Source: Frankiales bacterium (GTDB lineage Bacteria; Actinomycetota; Actinomycetes; Mycobacteriales; SCTD01). Taken from it: DNA of 15,427 nt. The notes beneath the pieces are model-generated. The model worked only from the letters and a program-made list of their open reading frames with translations, searched no databases and was not told the DNA's origin. The stretch is taken from the NCBI GenBank assembly GCA_025965495.1, contig JAOPWW010000142.1:1-15427 (forward strand). Direction: 5' to 3'. A program made the position numbers and the translations under genes. Positions 7,079 through 14,781 of the stretch are shown one piece after another (the stretch's first letter is position 1; every line of letters starts with the position of its first letter).

Positions 7079-8326
7079 ATGACCGAGGACCGCACGCCAG
7101 GCACGACCGCGGTGCTCGGCGACCCGGGCCTGCTGGCCCAGATCGTCGAGGTGTCGGCAGACGCCATCTTCAGCGAGGACCTCGAGGGCCGGGTGACGAG
7201 CTGGAACGCCGCCGCCGAGCGGCTGTACGGCGTCGCCGCACGCGACATGGTCGGGCGATCGGCCGGTGACCTGCTGCCGGAGAGCACGGTCGAGCAGCTC
7301 CGGTCGGTCCGCGCCCGGGCTCTGGCCGGCGAGCGGGTCGAGCGCTTCGACACCTGCCACCAGCGGGTCGACGGGCACGAGGTCTCGGTCTCGGTCACCG
7401 TCTCCCCGCTGACCGGCCCGGACGGCGAGGTCGCGGGCCTCGCGACCAGCGTCCAGGACGTCAGCGAGCGGGTCGCCCTCACCGGCGAGCTCGAGCAGGT
7501 CCACCGCACGCTCGAGAAGCAGTACGCCGCGCTCGGCCGCTCCAACCGCGACCTCGAGCAGTTCGCCTACGTCGCCTCGCACGACCTGTCCGAGCCGCTG
7601 CGGGCGATGACCGGCTTCGTGCAGCTGCTCGAGAAGCGCTACGCCGACGTGGTCGACGAGCGGGGCGCCCGGTACATCTTCCACGTCGTCGACGGCGCCG
7701 CCCGGATGCGCACCCTCATCGAGGACCTCCTGGAGTACAGCCGCTTCCTGCGCGCCGACCAGACCGGCTGCCGCGTCGACACCGGCGCCGTCGCCCGCCG
7801 CGTCCTCGCCGGCCTGGCGGTCGACGACGACGGTCAGCCGGGCGGGGCGCGGGTCGAGGTCCAGGACCTGCCCGACGTCTGGAGCGACAAGGGCTCGATC
7901 ACGGCACTGCTGAACAACCTCATCGGCAACGCCCTCAAGTTCCACCGCCCGGAGGCCCCGGCGCACGTCGTCGTCAGCGGGTCGACGTCGGACGGCTGGG
8001 TCACGCTCGTCGTGGACGACGACGGGATCGGGGTCGCCGCGGAGTACCGCGAGCGGGTGTTCGCGATGTTCTCCCGGCTGCACGTGCGCGAGGCCTACCC
8101 CGGCACCGGCATCGGCCTGGCGATCGTCCAGCAGATCGCCGAGCGGTCCGAGGGTCGCGCGTGGGTGGAGCAGTCGCCGCTGGGCGGCAGCCGGTTCTGC
8201 GTCACGCTGCCCGCACCGCCGGAGCCGGGGACCAGCAGCGCCCGCACGGCAGCCCTGCCCGACGCGCGCGCGACCACCACGGCCGCGCCGACCGCCGCCC
8301 TGGCCGGACCGGGGGCAGCGGCGTGA
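7079..8326 (+). CDS. PAS-domain sensor histidine kinase (cytoplasmic, Cph1-like)
   Basis: A 415-residue soluble histidine kinase without membrane segments. A PAS domain spans about residues 12-135 (IVEVSADAIFSEDLEG, WNAAAERLYGV). A short coiled coil follows (140-160), then HisKA with phospho-acceptor His168 in ASHDLSEPLR, then a GHKL ATPase domain. N-box LLNNLIGNALKFH lies at 277-289, G1 DDDGIGV at 313-319 and G2 GTGIGLAI at 342-349. The HDLSEPLR H-box and the GYAR-type C-terminal layout match the phytochrome/bacteriophytochrome-like kinase family, but no chromophore-binding GAF domain is present. The last 25 residues are an Ala/Thr/Pro-rich tail. The TGA overlaps the next gene's GTG by four bases (GTGA), so the partner response regulator is the next protein. 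The ligand sensed by PAS is unknown. Confidence 0.93.
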   Translation: MTEDRTPGTTAVLGDPGLLAQIVEVSADAIFSEDLEGRVTSWNAAAERLYGVAARDMVGRSAGDLLPESTVEQLRSVRARALAGERVERFDTCHQRVDGHEVSVSVTVSPLTGPDGEVAGLATSVQDVSERVALTGELEQVHRTLEKQYAALGRSNRDLEQFAYVASHDLSEPLRAMTGFVQLLEKRYADVVDERGARYIFHVVDGAARMRTLIEDLLEYSRFLRADQTGCRVDTGAVARRVLAGLAVDDDGQPGGARVEVQDLPDVWSDKGSITALLNNLIGNALKFHRPEAPAHVVVSGSTSDGWVTLVVDDDGIGVAAEYRERVFAMFSRLHVREAYPGTGIGLAIVQQIAERSEGRAWVEQSPLGGSRFCVTLPAPPEPGTSSARTAALPDARATTTAAPTAALAGPGAAA

Positions 8327-8748
8327 GCCGCCCGGCCGAGCTCATGCGCATCCTGCTCGTCGAGGACAGCCTCGCCGACATCGAGCTGACCCTCGAGGCC
8401 CTGTCCGGCGCGAAGGTCGCGAACGAGGTGGCCGTCGTGCGCGACGGGGCCGCGGCGCTCGAGCACCTGCGCGACCCGGCCACGACCCGTCCCGACCTGC
8501 TCATCCTGGACCTGAACCTGCCCCGCATGACCGGCCACGAGGTGCTGGCGGCGATGCGCGCCGACCCGGCCCTCAAGCGCATCCCGGTGGCCGTCCTCAC
8601 GACCTCGGCCGCCGAGGCCGACGTCGTGCGCACCTACGACCTCGGGGCGAACTGCTTCCTCACCAAGCCGGTCGACGTCGAGCAGTTCATCGCCGTCGTG
8701 CAGTCGATCGACGACTTCTGGCTCGGCCTGGTCAGGCTGCCGCCGTGA
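8323..8748 (+). CDS. Single-domain response regulator (Rcp1-like)
   Basis: A 141-residue receiver domain with no output domain. It has the acidic pair Glu14-Asp15 (LLVEDS), phospho-acceptor Asp63 (LLILDLNLPRMTGHEVL), the switch Thr in VLTTSA and the conserved Lys in FLTKPVD. The extended segment between strands 4 and 5 and the closing IDDFWL match the Rcp1 family of regulators, which pair with phytochrome-like kinases. GTG 8323 overlaps the kinase stop by four bases; ATG 8344 is a possible start that would remove seven residues. The stop overlaps the next gene, so three signalling proteins are made from one coupled message. It may act as a phosphate relay or act by protein contact. Confidence 0.93.
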   Translation: MSRPAELMRILLVEDSLADIELTLEALSGAKVANEVAVVRDGAAALEHLRDPATTRPDLLILDLNLPRMTGHEVLAAMRADPALKRIPVAVLTTSAAEADVVRTYDLGANCFLTKPVDVEQFIAVVQSIDDFWLGLVRLPP

Positions 8749-11123
8749 TGCCAGGCGCGCGCGTCGACGGCCTGATCCTGGACCGCAGCAGCCGCCTGCG
8801 GCTGCTGCTCATCGAGGACTCCGCGTCCGACCAGGAGCTCGTGCTCGCCCTGCTGGAGGACGAGCTCCCCCACGCCGAGGTCCACGTCGCCTCCTCCCTG
8901 GACGAGGCGCTGCGCCGGCTCGGCGAGACCTGGTACGACGTCGCCCTGGCCGACCTGTCCCTGCCCGACGCCGAGGGGCCGACCGTCGTGCGCGCCGTCC
9001 GGGCCGCCCACCCGGACACCGCGCTGCTGGTCCTGACCGGCCGCGGCTACGGCGACCTCGCCCTGTGGGCGCTCGCGGAGGGTGCCCAGGACTACCTGGT
9101 CAAGGGGCAGTACGACGGGCCGCGGCTCGCCGTCGCACTGCTGCACGCCCTGCAGCGCCAGCGGGCCGAGCAGGTCGCCCACCGCTACCTGCAGCTCGCC
9201 CGCGGCCTGCTCGACGCCCTGGAGGCGCCGACCTGCGCCGTCGTCGCCGACGGCGGGATCGTCGCCGTCAACGAGGCCTGGCGCACCTTCACCCTCAACA
9301 ACGGCGGCCTGTCGGAGGCGTGCAGCGAGGGCACGAACTACCTGAAGGCCTGCGACGTCGTCGGTCCGGACGCGCCGGGCGCCCGCGACGCCCGCGCGGT
9401 GGCGGACGGCCTGCGCGGCGTGCTCGGGGGACGGCAGGAGCGGTTCCAGCACGAGTACCCGTGCCACGGCCCGGACGGCGAGCGCTGGTTCAGCGTGCGG
9501 ATCGCCCCGGCGGAGATCGACGGCGCCCCCGGTGCGGTCATCAGCCACGTCGACGTCACGGCGATGCACGCCGCGCAGCAGCTGCTGTCGCACCAGACGC
9601 TGCACGACGCCCTGACCGGCCTGCCGAACCGCCTGCTGCTCGGCGACCGCCTCGGCCAGGCCCTGCTCGAGCGCGACCGCACCGGGTGCGACGTCGCCGT
9701 CGCGTTCCTGGACCTCGACCACTTCAAGCGCGTCAACGACAGCCTCGGCCACGCCGCCGGCGACGACCTGCTGCAGCAGGTGGCCCGCCGGCTCGCCGCC
9801 GACCTGCGCTCCAGCGACACCGTCTGCCGCTACGCCGGGGACGAGTTCGTCGTCGTGTGGCGCGACCTGCAGTCCCTCGAGGACGTCGACATGCTCAGCG
9901 CGCGGCTGGTCGAGGCGCTGGAGCAGCCGTTCACGCTCGAAGGGACGCCCGTGGCGGTGTCGGCCAGCGTCGGCGTCGTCGTCGCGGACGACACCTCGAC
10001 CCCGGAGGACCTCGTGCAGGCGGCGGACGCCGCGATGTACGACGCGAAGCGCCACGGCGGCGGCCGGGTCCGCCTGTTCAGCACCGAGCTGCGCCGCGGC
10101 GTGGCCGAGCAGATCGAGGTCGAGTCGGGCCTGCGGACCGCCCTGGAGCAGGGCCAGCTCGAGCTGCACTACCAGCCGGTGATCGACCTCGGGACCGGGC
10201 GGGCCGTCGGCGTCGAGGCGCTCATGCGCTGGCAGCACCCCGAGCTCGGCCGGATCGGGCCGGACCGCTTCATCCCGGTCGCGGAGGCGAGCGGGCTGAT
10301 CGTGCCGATGGGCCGGTGGGCGCTGCAGCAGGCCTGCCGCGACGCCGTCGCCTTCCAGGGCGCGGCCCGCGGCCTGGACGTCGCGGTGAACCTCTCGGTC
10401 CGCCAGCTGGCGCAGCCCGACGTCCTCGCGCACGTCCAGGAGGCGCTCCAGTGCTCCGGGCTCGACCCGCGGCGCCTGCTGCTGGAGGTCACCGAGTCGG
10501 CCGTGATGGAGGACGCCGAGCTCGCGGCCGTCACCCTCGACGCCCTCGTCGCGCTCGGCGTGCGGATCGCGATCGACGACTTCGGCACCGGCTACAGCTC
10601 GCTGCTGTACCTGCGCCGCTACCCGATCAGCGCGCTCAAGCTCGACCGGGCCTTCGTGTCCGGCCTCGGCGCGAGCCAGGACGACGAGGCGATCTGCAGC
10701 AGCGTCGTCAGCCTGGCGCGGGCCGTGGGGGCGACCTCGATCGGCGAGGGCGTCGAGACCGTCGAGCAGTACGCGGCCCTGCGCGCCTACGGCTGCGAGC
10801 AGGCCCAGGGCTGGCTGTGGTCGCCGGCGGTCCCCGTGGAGCGGCTCGAGGAGGCCCTGCTGACCTGCAGCCGGGTCCCGGTCCCGGCGCTTCCCGGCAC
10901 CTGCCCGCCGCCCCGGACGAGCGTGGAGCAGCTCGAGCCCGACGTCACCGTCCGCATCCTGGGGCTGCACGGCGCCGGCGCCTCGCTGCACACCATCGCC
11001 GCCGCCCTGAACCGGGAGCACCGGGTCACGGCGTCGGGCGTGCGCTGGACCGCCGGGGTCGTCGCCCGGCACATCGCCGCGCAGGAGCAGCTCCGGGGTC
11101 TCGCGCCGAGCACCTCGCGCTGA
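8748..11123 (+). CDS. REC-PAS-GGDEF-EAL cyclic-di-GMP enzyme with C-terminal HTH-like tail
   Basis: A 791-residue bifunctional-type protein for making and breaking cyclic-di-GMP. REC (about 15-135) has Glu23-Asp24, phospho-acceptor Asp69 (ALADLSLPD) and Lys in YLVKGQY. PAS follows (about 150-275, ending VISHVDVT). The GGDEF domain (about 280-445) carries AGDEF at 363-367, an accepted active variant. An allosteric I-site RSSD sits at 354-357, exactly five residues ahead. The EAL domain (about 460-710) has EAL at 490-492, AVNLSV, EVTES, IDDFGTGYSS, LKLDR and EGVET, so both catalytic sites look intact. Residues about 724-791 are an extra segment resembling the helical DNA-contact region of serine recombinases (GASLHTIAAALN, SGVRW, VARHIA). 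ATG 8748 overlaps the upstream TGA by one base; GTG 8745 adds one residue. It is the likely effector of the upstream kinase. Confidence 0.94.
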   Translation: MPGARVDGLILDRSSRLRLLLIEDSASDQELVLALLEDELPHAEVHVASSLDEALRRLGETWYDVALADLSLPDAEGPTVVRAVRAAHPDTALLVLTGRGYGDLALWALAEGAQDYLVKGQYDGPRLAVALLHALQRQRAEQVAHRYLQLARGLLDALEAPTCAVVADGGIVAVNEAWRTFTLNNGGLSEACSEGTNYLKACDVVGPDAPGARDARAVADGLRGVLGGRQERFQHEYPCHGPDGERWFSVRIAPAEIDGAPGAVISHVDVTAMHAAQQLLSHQTLHDALTGLPNRLLLGDRLGQALLERDRTGCDVAVAFLDLDHFKRVNDSLGHAAGDDLLQQVARRLAADLRSSDTVCRYAGDEFVVVWRDLQSLEDVDMLSARLVEALEQPFTLEGTPVAVSASVGVVVADDTSTPEDLVQAADAAMYDAKRHGGGRVRLFSTELRRGVAEQIEVESGLRTALEQGQLELHYQPVIDLGTGRAVGVEALMRWQHPELGRIGPDRFIPVAEASGLIVPMGRWALQQACRDAVAFQGAARGLDVAVNLSVRQLAQPDVLAHVQEALQCSGLDPRRLLLEVTESAVMEDAELAAVTLDALVALGVRIAIDDFGTGYSSLLYLRRYPISALKLDRAFVSGLGASQDDEAICSSVVSLARAVGATSIGEGVETVEQYAALRAYGCEQAQGWLWSPAVPVERLEEALLTCSRVPVPALPGTCPPPRTSVEQLEPDVTVRILGLHGAGASLHTIAAALNREHRVTASGVRWTAGVVARHIAAQEQLRGLAPSTSR

Positions 11124-11133
11124 GCAGGCGCCC

Positions 11134-11442
11134 TCAGCCGGGCAGGCCGTGCTCCGCCCGCAGCGAGGCGGGCACGAGCTCGAGGTCCTCGGGGTGCCGG
11201 GCGAGGTAGCTGCGCACGAACGAGCACTGCGGCACGATCCCCAGCCCCTGTTCGCGAGCCGACGCGAGGGCCGCGCAAACCAGGCGCGACCCGACGCCGG
11301 TGCCCTCGTGCGCCGGGTCGACGACGGTGTGGGCCAGGCGCAGGAGCTCGGGCTCCCGGGAGTACAGGAGGTAGCCGGCGACCGCGCCGTCGACCTCCAC
11401 GGTGAGGCGGGAGCCGTCGTCGTGCACCGGGGGCGTGTCCAT
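11134..11442 (-). CDS. Small GNAT-family N-acetyltransferase (COG2388-like)
   Basis: A 102-residue protein of the short GCN5-related acetyltransferase group (YjdJ/NATD1-like), which uses acetyl-CoA; the acceptor is unknown. The acetyl-CoA loop is visible in HTVVDPAHEGTGVGSRLV, where the QxxGxG-type signature reads EGTGVG. The family's closing motif is present as IVPQCSFVRSYLARHPE. ATG 11442 is preferred because GGGGG lies six bases upstream; an in-frame GTG at 11460 would add six residues. It is convergent with the GGDEF-EAL gene, with ten bases between stops, and divergent from the second EAL gene. Nothing ties it to cyclic-di-GMP signalling. Confidence 0.9.
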   Translation of the reverse strand: MDTPPVHDDGSRLTVEVDGAVAGYLLYSREPELLRLAHTVVDPAHEGTGVGSRLVCAALASAREQGLGIVPQCSFVRSYLARHPEDLELVPASLRAEHGLPG

Positions 11443-11448
11443 GGCGTG

Positions 11449-11453
11449 CCCCC
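11449..11453 (-). promoter_or_regulatory. Ribosome binding site deciding the GNAT start
   Basis: GGGGG on the minus strand lies six bases before ATG 11442. It supports that start over GTG 11460, which has no purine-rich site at a usable distance. Confidence 0.5.
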
Positions 11454-11509
11454 TACCCACTCACCCGGCCGGGGGCTCCAGTCGCCGGGAGCGACGTCGA
11501 TGAGCGTGC

Positions 11510-13639
11510 ATGACGTCCCTCCGTGCCGCCGGACGCGGGAGCCTGCGCGGAGCCGTGCAGCCGCTCCTGCGGCTCGCGGCGCAGCAGGCGGGACTCGACG
11601 GATGCCTGCTGGTCCGGCAGCAGGGGGACCGCTGGGTCGTCCTGGAGAGCTCGGACCCCGACGTCGGCGTCCCGGTGGGGACGTCCCTGCCGTGGGAGCG
11701 GACGCTGTGCGCCGCCGTGCTCGAGGGACGGGCGCCGTCGCTGTGCCCGCGGATCGAACCGGCGTCGGAGGCCGAGGCCATCGCCGCCGCCCTCGGCCTG
11801 GCGATGTCGGCGTACGTCAGCCTGCCGCTGCACGACGCCGACGGCGAGCTGCTCGGGAGCGTCTGCGGCTGGGCCGCCGCACCGGTGGACGCCGGCCTGC
11901 TCGACCGCCACGAGGTCCTGCGGACCCTCGCCGACGCCTGCGCCGGCCTGCTGGCCGCCGAGCTCGAGCTGTCCGCCAGCCGGGCCCGTGCCGACCTCCA
12001 CGCCCCCGACGCCGACCTCGGCCACCACTCCGGCCTGCTCCACGCCGCCGCCTGGCGCCGCCAGCTCGCGCAGCACGAGCAGCGGTGCGCCCGGCTCGGG
12101 GCGACGTCGTCGGTGCTCGTCGTCGACCTGCCCGCGCCGGCCGACACGCCCGCGGTCCTGCTCGCCCTGCTCGGGGCCCTCGGCGACGACGACGCCCTCA
12201 CCCGCCTGCCCTCCGGGGCCTTCGCGCTCCTGCTCGTCGACGCCGGCCCCGACGGGGCCCGCCGTCGTGCCGCGGAGCTCGCGGTCGCCCTCGGCCGGGC
12301 CGGCTGCCGACACCGCACCGGCACCGCCAGCACCGAGCCCGGCACCTCCCTGACCGCGGCGCTGCACCGGGCCGAGCGCGAGGTCCGCCGCAGCGCCTGG
12401 CAGGCGGCCCCGGTCGCGCTCCCGTCGCTCGACCCCGTCCAGGACCTGCTCGACCAGGTGCGTCGCCAGCTCGGCCAGCAGGTCGCCTTCCTGTCGGAGC
12501 TGACCGGCGACCGGCAGCGGTTCCGCGCGGTGGCCGCGCCCGAGGGCTCCAGCCTCGCCGCCGGGGACGACACCTCAGCAGCGGGCAGCCTGTGCGTGCG
12601 GGTCCTCGACGGCCGCCTGCCGCAGGTGATGAGCGACGTCGCCCAGCACCCGGCGGCCCGGGAGGTCGGGGCGGTGCAGGCGGGGCTCATCGGCAGCTAC
12701 CTCGCGGCCCCGGTGCGCCTGTCGGACGGGCGTCTCTACGGGACGCTGTGCTGCCTGTCGTCGGTCCCGACGCCGGGCCTGTCCGGGCGCGACGCCGTCG
12801 TCCTGCAGGTCGTCGCCGACGCCCTCGCGGTCCACGTCGAGGCCGAGCTCGAGGCCGGCAGCGAGGGGCGCCTGCTCGCGGTCGCCATGCAGAACCTCGC
12901 CGCCGCCGGCGGACCGATCCCGGTCTTCCAGCCGGTCGTCGCGACCGACGGCCTCGGCGTCGTCGGGGTGGAGGCCCTCACGCGCTTCCCCGACGGCCGC
13001 AGCCCTCTCGACTGGTTCCTGCTGGCCGCCCGCCACGACGTCGGCGTCGAGCTGGAGCTGCTCGCCGTCGACGCCGCGCTCGCCGCCCTGCCCGCGCTGG
13101 CCGAGGGCGGGCGCTTCCTGGCGGTCAACCTCTCACCGGCGGCCCTCGCCGCCCCGGCCGTCGCCCGGACGATGGCGGACCTGGGCCGCCGCGGCCTGCT
13201 CGGCTCGCTCGTCGTCGAGATCACCGAGCACGAGGCGGTCGAGGACTACGACGCCCTCAACCGGCTGCTCGCCCCCTGGCGCGACGCCGGGCTGCGCCTC
13301 GCCGTCGACGACACCGGCGCGGGGCACAGCAGCCTGCGGCACGTCCTGCTGCTCGAGCCGGACATCATCAAGCTCGACCGCGAGCTGGTGACGGCGGTCG
13401 AGACCGACGCGACCCGCGCCGACCTGATCGCCTCGCTGGTGGCCTTCGCCGACCGCAGCGGCCGGGCGCTGGTCGCCGAGGGCGTCGAGACGGCGGCCGA
13501 GCTGGCCTGCCTCACCCGCCTCGGGGTGCACCTGGTCCAGGGCTTCCACCTGGCCCGGCCGCAGGTCGACGTCGTGACGCGGATCCCGGCCTTCGCGGTC
13601 CCGGCGCCGCGCAGCGGCTCGGTCCACGCGGTCGTCTAG
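11510..13639 (+). CDS. GAF - degenerate GGDEF - GAF - EAL protein, predicted cyclic-di-GMP phosphodiesterase
   Basis: A 709-residue soluble protein. The first GAF domain spans about residues 15-150. A GGDEF-like fold (about 165-290) has lost its signature: the site reads LPSGAF at 233-238, so it cannot be a cyclase but might bind nucleotide. The second GAF domain (about 305-450) ends in a helix rich in Ala/Val/Glu. The EAL domain (about 455-690) keeps EAL at 488-490, AVNLSP, EITEH, an acidic pair in VDDTGAGHSS, IIKLDREL, EGVET and QGFHLARP, so hydrolysis is plausible. The loop-6 motif differs from the usual DDFGTGYSS. ATG 11510 has only a weak purine-rich site upstream (GGGAGCG near 11488), so the exact start is less sure. 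Small ligands bound by the GAF domains may control the enzyme; which ones is unknown. Confidence 0.92.
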   Translation: MTSLRAAGRGSLRGAVQPLLRLAAQQAGLDGCLLVRQQGDRWVVLESSDPDVGVPVGTSLPWERTLCAAVLEGRAPSLCPRIEPASEAEAIAAALGLAMSAYVSLPLHDADGELLGSVCGWAAAPVDAGLLDRHEVLRTLADACAGLLAAELELSASRARADLHAPDADLGHHSGLLHAAAWRRQLAQHEQRCARLGATSSVLVVDLPAPADTPAVLLALLGALGDDDALTRLPSGAFALLLVDAGPDGARRRAAELAVALGRAGCRHRTGTASTEPGTSLTAALHRAEREVRRSAWQAAPVALPSLDPVQDLLDQVRRQLGQQVAFLSELTGDRQRFRAVAAPEGSSLAAGDDTSAAGSLCVRVLDGRLPQVMSDVAQHPAAREVGAVQAGLIGSYLAAPVRLSDGRLYGTLCCLSSVPTPGLSGRDAVVLQVVADALAVHVEAELEAGSEGRLLAVAMQNLAAAGGPIPVFQPVVATDGLGVVGVEALTRFPDGRSPLDWFLLAARHDVGVELELLAVDAALAALPALAEGGRFLAVNLSPAALAAPAVARTMADLGRRGLLGSLVVEITEHEAVEDYDALNRLLAPWRDAGLRLAVDDTGAGHSSLRHVLLLEPDIIKLDRELVTAVETDATRADLIASLVAFADRSGRALVAEGVETAAELACLTRLGVHLVQGFHLARPQVDVVTRIPAFAVPAPRSGSVHAVV

Positions 13640-13663
13640 CGGGGCCTGCTGGTCGCAGCCGCC

Positions 13664-14161
13664 CTACTCGTCGCAGCCGCACACGCCTGACGGGGAGCGG
13701 ACCTGGAAGCACGACGGGCAGGTCGCGGACTTGATCGCGGCGCTGTTGACGGCGGCCTCGGCGGCGAGGGTCGCGGCGCGCGTCGCGGCGGCCCGGGCCG
13801 AGCGCTGCTTGGCCTTCTGCGTCGCGGCGTCCTTCTCGGCCATGATGATCGCGGCGGCGCTGATCGTCTCGGCGTGCTCCGCCTCGAACATGCGCTGGCG
13901 CACGGTGTCGGGGACGAAGTCCATCGTCTGGACGCAGAGCTGGACGGCGACCTCGACCGACTCCTGCTCGCCCGCGACGACCTCGACGACGTCGCCGTGG
14001 ACCAGCTCGGGGTCGGCGGCGCAGCGGCGGTCGACCTCGGCGACGGCGGCGTCGACGCCGGCCTGCACCTCCGGGGACACCTCCTCGACCTCGGCCTCGG
14101 GGGCGGTCTCCACGGCGGTGTCGACGGCGGTGTCGTCGACGGCGGTGTCGGTGTCGGTCAT
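13664..14161 (-). CDS. Unknown Ala-rich protein with C-terminal four-cysteine motif
   Basis: A 165-residue protein I do not recognise. The first 40 residues are acidic with a small TAVD/TAVE repeat, encoded by a short imperfect DNA repeat (about 14108-14158). The middle is strongly helical and Ala-rich (ISAAAIIMAEKDAATQKAK, then many Ala/Arg). The last 20 residues hold Cys148, Cys151, Cys161 and Cys163 in CPSCFQ...CGC, a likely zinc-ribbon half or small metal site. There is no signal peptide or membrane segment. ATG 14161 is chosen over an in-frame upstream GTG (14185) because GAGG lies nine bases before it. Third-position G/C is high, supporting a real gene. It is convergent with the GAF-EAL gene, with 24 bases between stops, and divergent from the Nudix gene. 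Confidence 0.75.
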   Translation of the reverse strand: MTDTDTAVDDTAVDTAVETAPEAEVEEVSPEVQAGVDAAVAEVDRRCAADPELVHGDVVEVVAGEQESVEVAVQLCVQTMDFVPDTVRQRMFEAEHAETISAAAIIMAEKDAATQKAKQRSARAAATRAATLAAEAAVNSAAIKSATCPSCFQVRSPSGVCGCDE

Positions 14162-14268
14162 GGGGTCCAGCCTCTGCTCTCGCACGTCGCGGGGGCCGGC
14201 AGCGGCTCCCGTCGTCCACCATCCTCGCAGGGACGGGGCGCGGGCGTGCCGAGACGGCCTGGTCGGGG

Positions 14269-14280
14269 CAGGCTGGGAGC
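14269..14280 (+). promoter_or_regulatory. Possible -10 element for a leaderless Nudix transcript
   Basis: CAGGCT (14269-14274) is followed by six bases, GGGAGC, then GTG 14281. The layout equals that before the kinase gene (GATGCT, AGGAGC, ATG). The GGGAG is one base from the start codon, too close for a ribosome site. A clear -35 is not seen. An alternative is GGGGCAGG (14265-14272) as a ribosome site. Confidence 0.4.
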
Positions 14281-14781
14281 GTGGGCGGCGACGGGGACGG
14301 CTGGACGGACTGCGGGCTCGGGCACCGCCACTGGGGCACCGCGGGGGCCGCGGGACTGCTCCTGACCGCCCCCGACGACGCCGGCCGCCCGTGCGTGCTG
14401 CTCCAGCACCGGGCCGCCTACAGCCACCACGGCGACACCTGGGGACTGCCCGGCGGGGCGCGCGGCCGGTCCGAGGACGCGCGGACGGCCGCGCTGCGCG
14501 AGACCGCCGAGGAGACCGGCCTGGAGACCGGTGCGGTGCGGACGACGACGTCCTACGTCGACGACCACGGCGGCTGGTCCTACACGACGGTGCTGGCCTG
14601 GGCCGACCGGCTGCTCGAGGTCCACGCCCTGGACCGCGAGAGCACGGCCGTCGCCTGGGTCCTGGTGGAGCAGGTCGAGGAGCGGTCGCTGCACCCCGGC
14701 TTCGCCGCCAGCTGGCCGGCGGTCCGGCAGCTGTGGGCTCAGGAGCTCCGGAACAGCGCGAACAGCTCGCCGGGCCCGTAG
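14281..14781 (+). CDS. Nudix hydrolase
   Basis: A 166-residue Nudix protein that would hydrolyse a nucleoside-diphosphate-linked substrate. The Nudix box is complete at residues 59-81: Gly59, Glu65, and RETAEETGL at 73-81, fitting GX5EX7REUXEEXGU with Thr at the first hydrophobic place. The box supplies the metal-binding glutamates 77 and 78. Upstream, GAAGLLLT and CVLLQHRA give the expected strands, and WGLPGG precedes the box. The substrate (8-oxo-dGTP, ADP-ribose or other) cannot be told. GTG 14281 follows a GGGAGC one base away, which suits a leaderless message better than a ribosome site. The 3' end overlaps a minus-strand gene by 43 bases, tail to tail. Confidence 0.9.
   Translation: MGGDGDGWTDCGLGHRHWGTAGAAGLLLTAPDDAGRPCVLLQHRAAYSHHGDTWGLPGGARGRSEDARTAALRETAEETGLETGAVRTTTSYVDDHGGWSYTTVLAWADRLLEVHALDRESTAVAWVLVEQVEERSLHPGFAASWPAVRQLWAQELRNSANSSPGP

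Noticed and set aside
2814..7082. Plus-strand open frame of over 4 kb running through the hydroxylase and the secreted gene
   Set aside because: It has no recognisable motif and is Arg/Gly-rich. It is out of frame with the hydroxylase and antisense to a protein with a signal peptide and Ig repeats.
8634..11072. Long minus-strand open frame opposite the GGDEF-EAL gene
   Set aside because: No domain is visible, whereas the plus strand carries complete REC, PAS, GGDEF and EAL motifs.
13640..13663. Terminator between the convergent GAF-EAL and Ala-rich genes
   Set aside because: No convincing inverted repeat was found in the 24 bases between the two stops.
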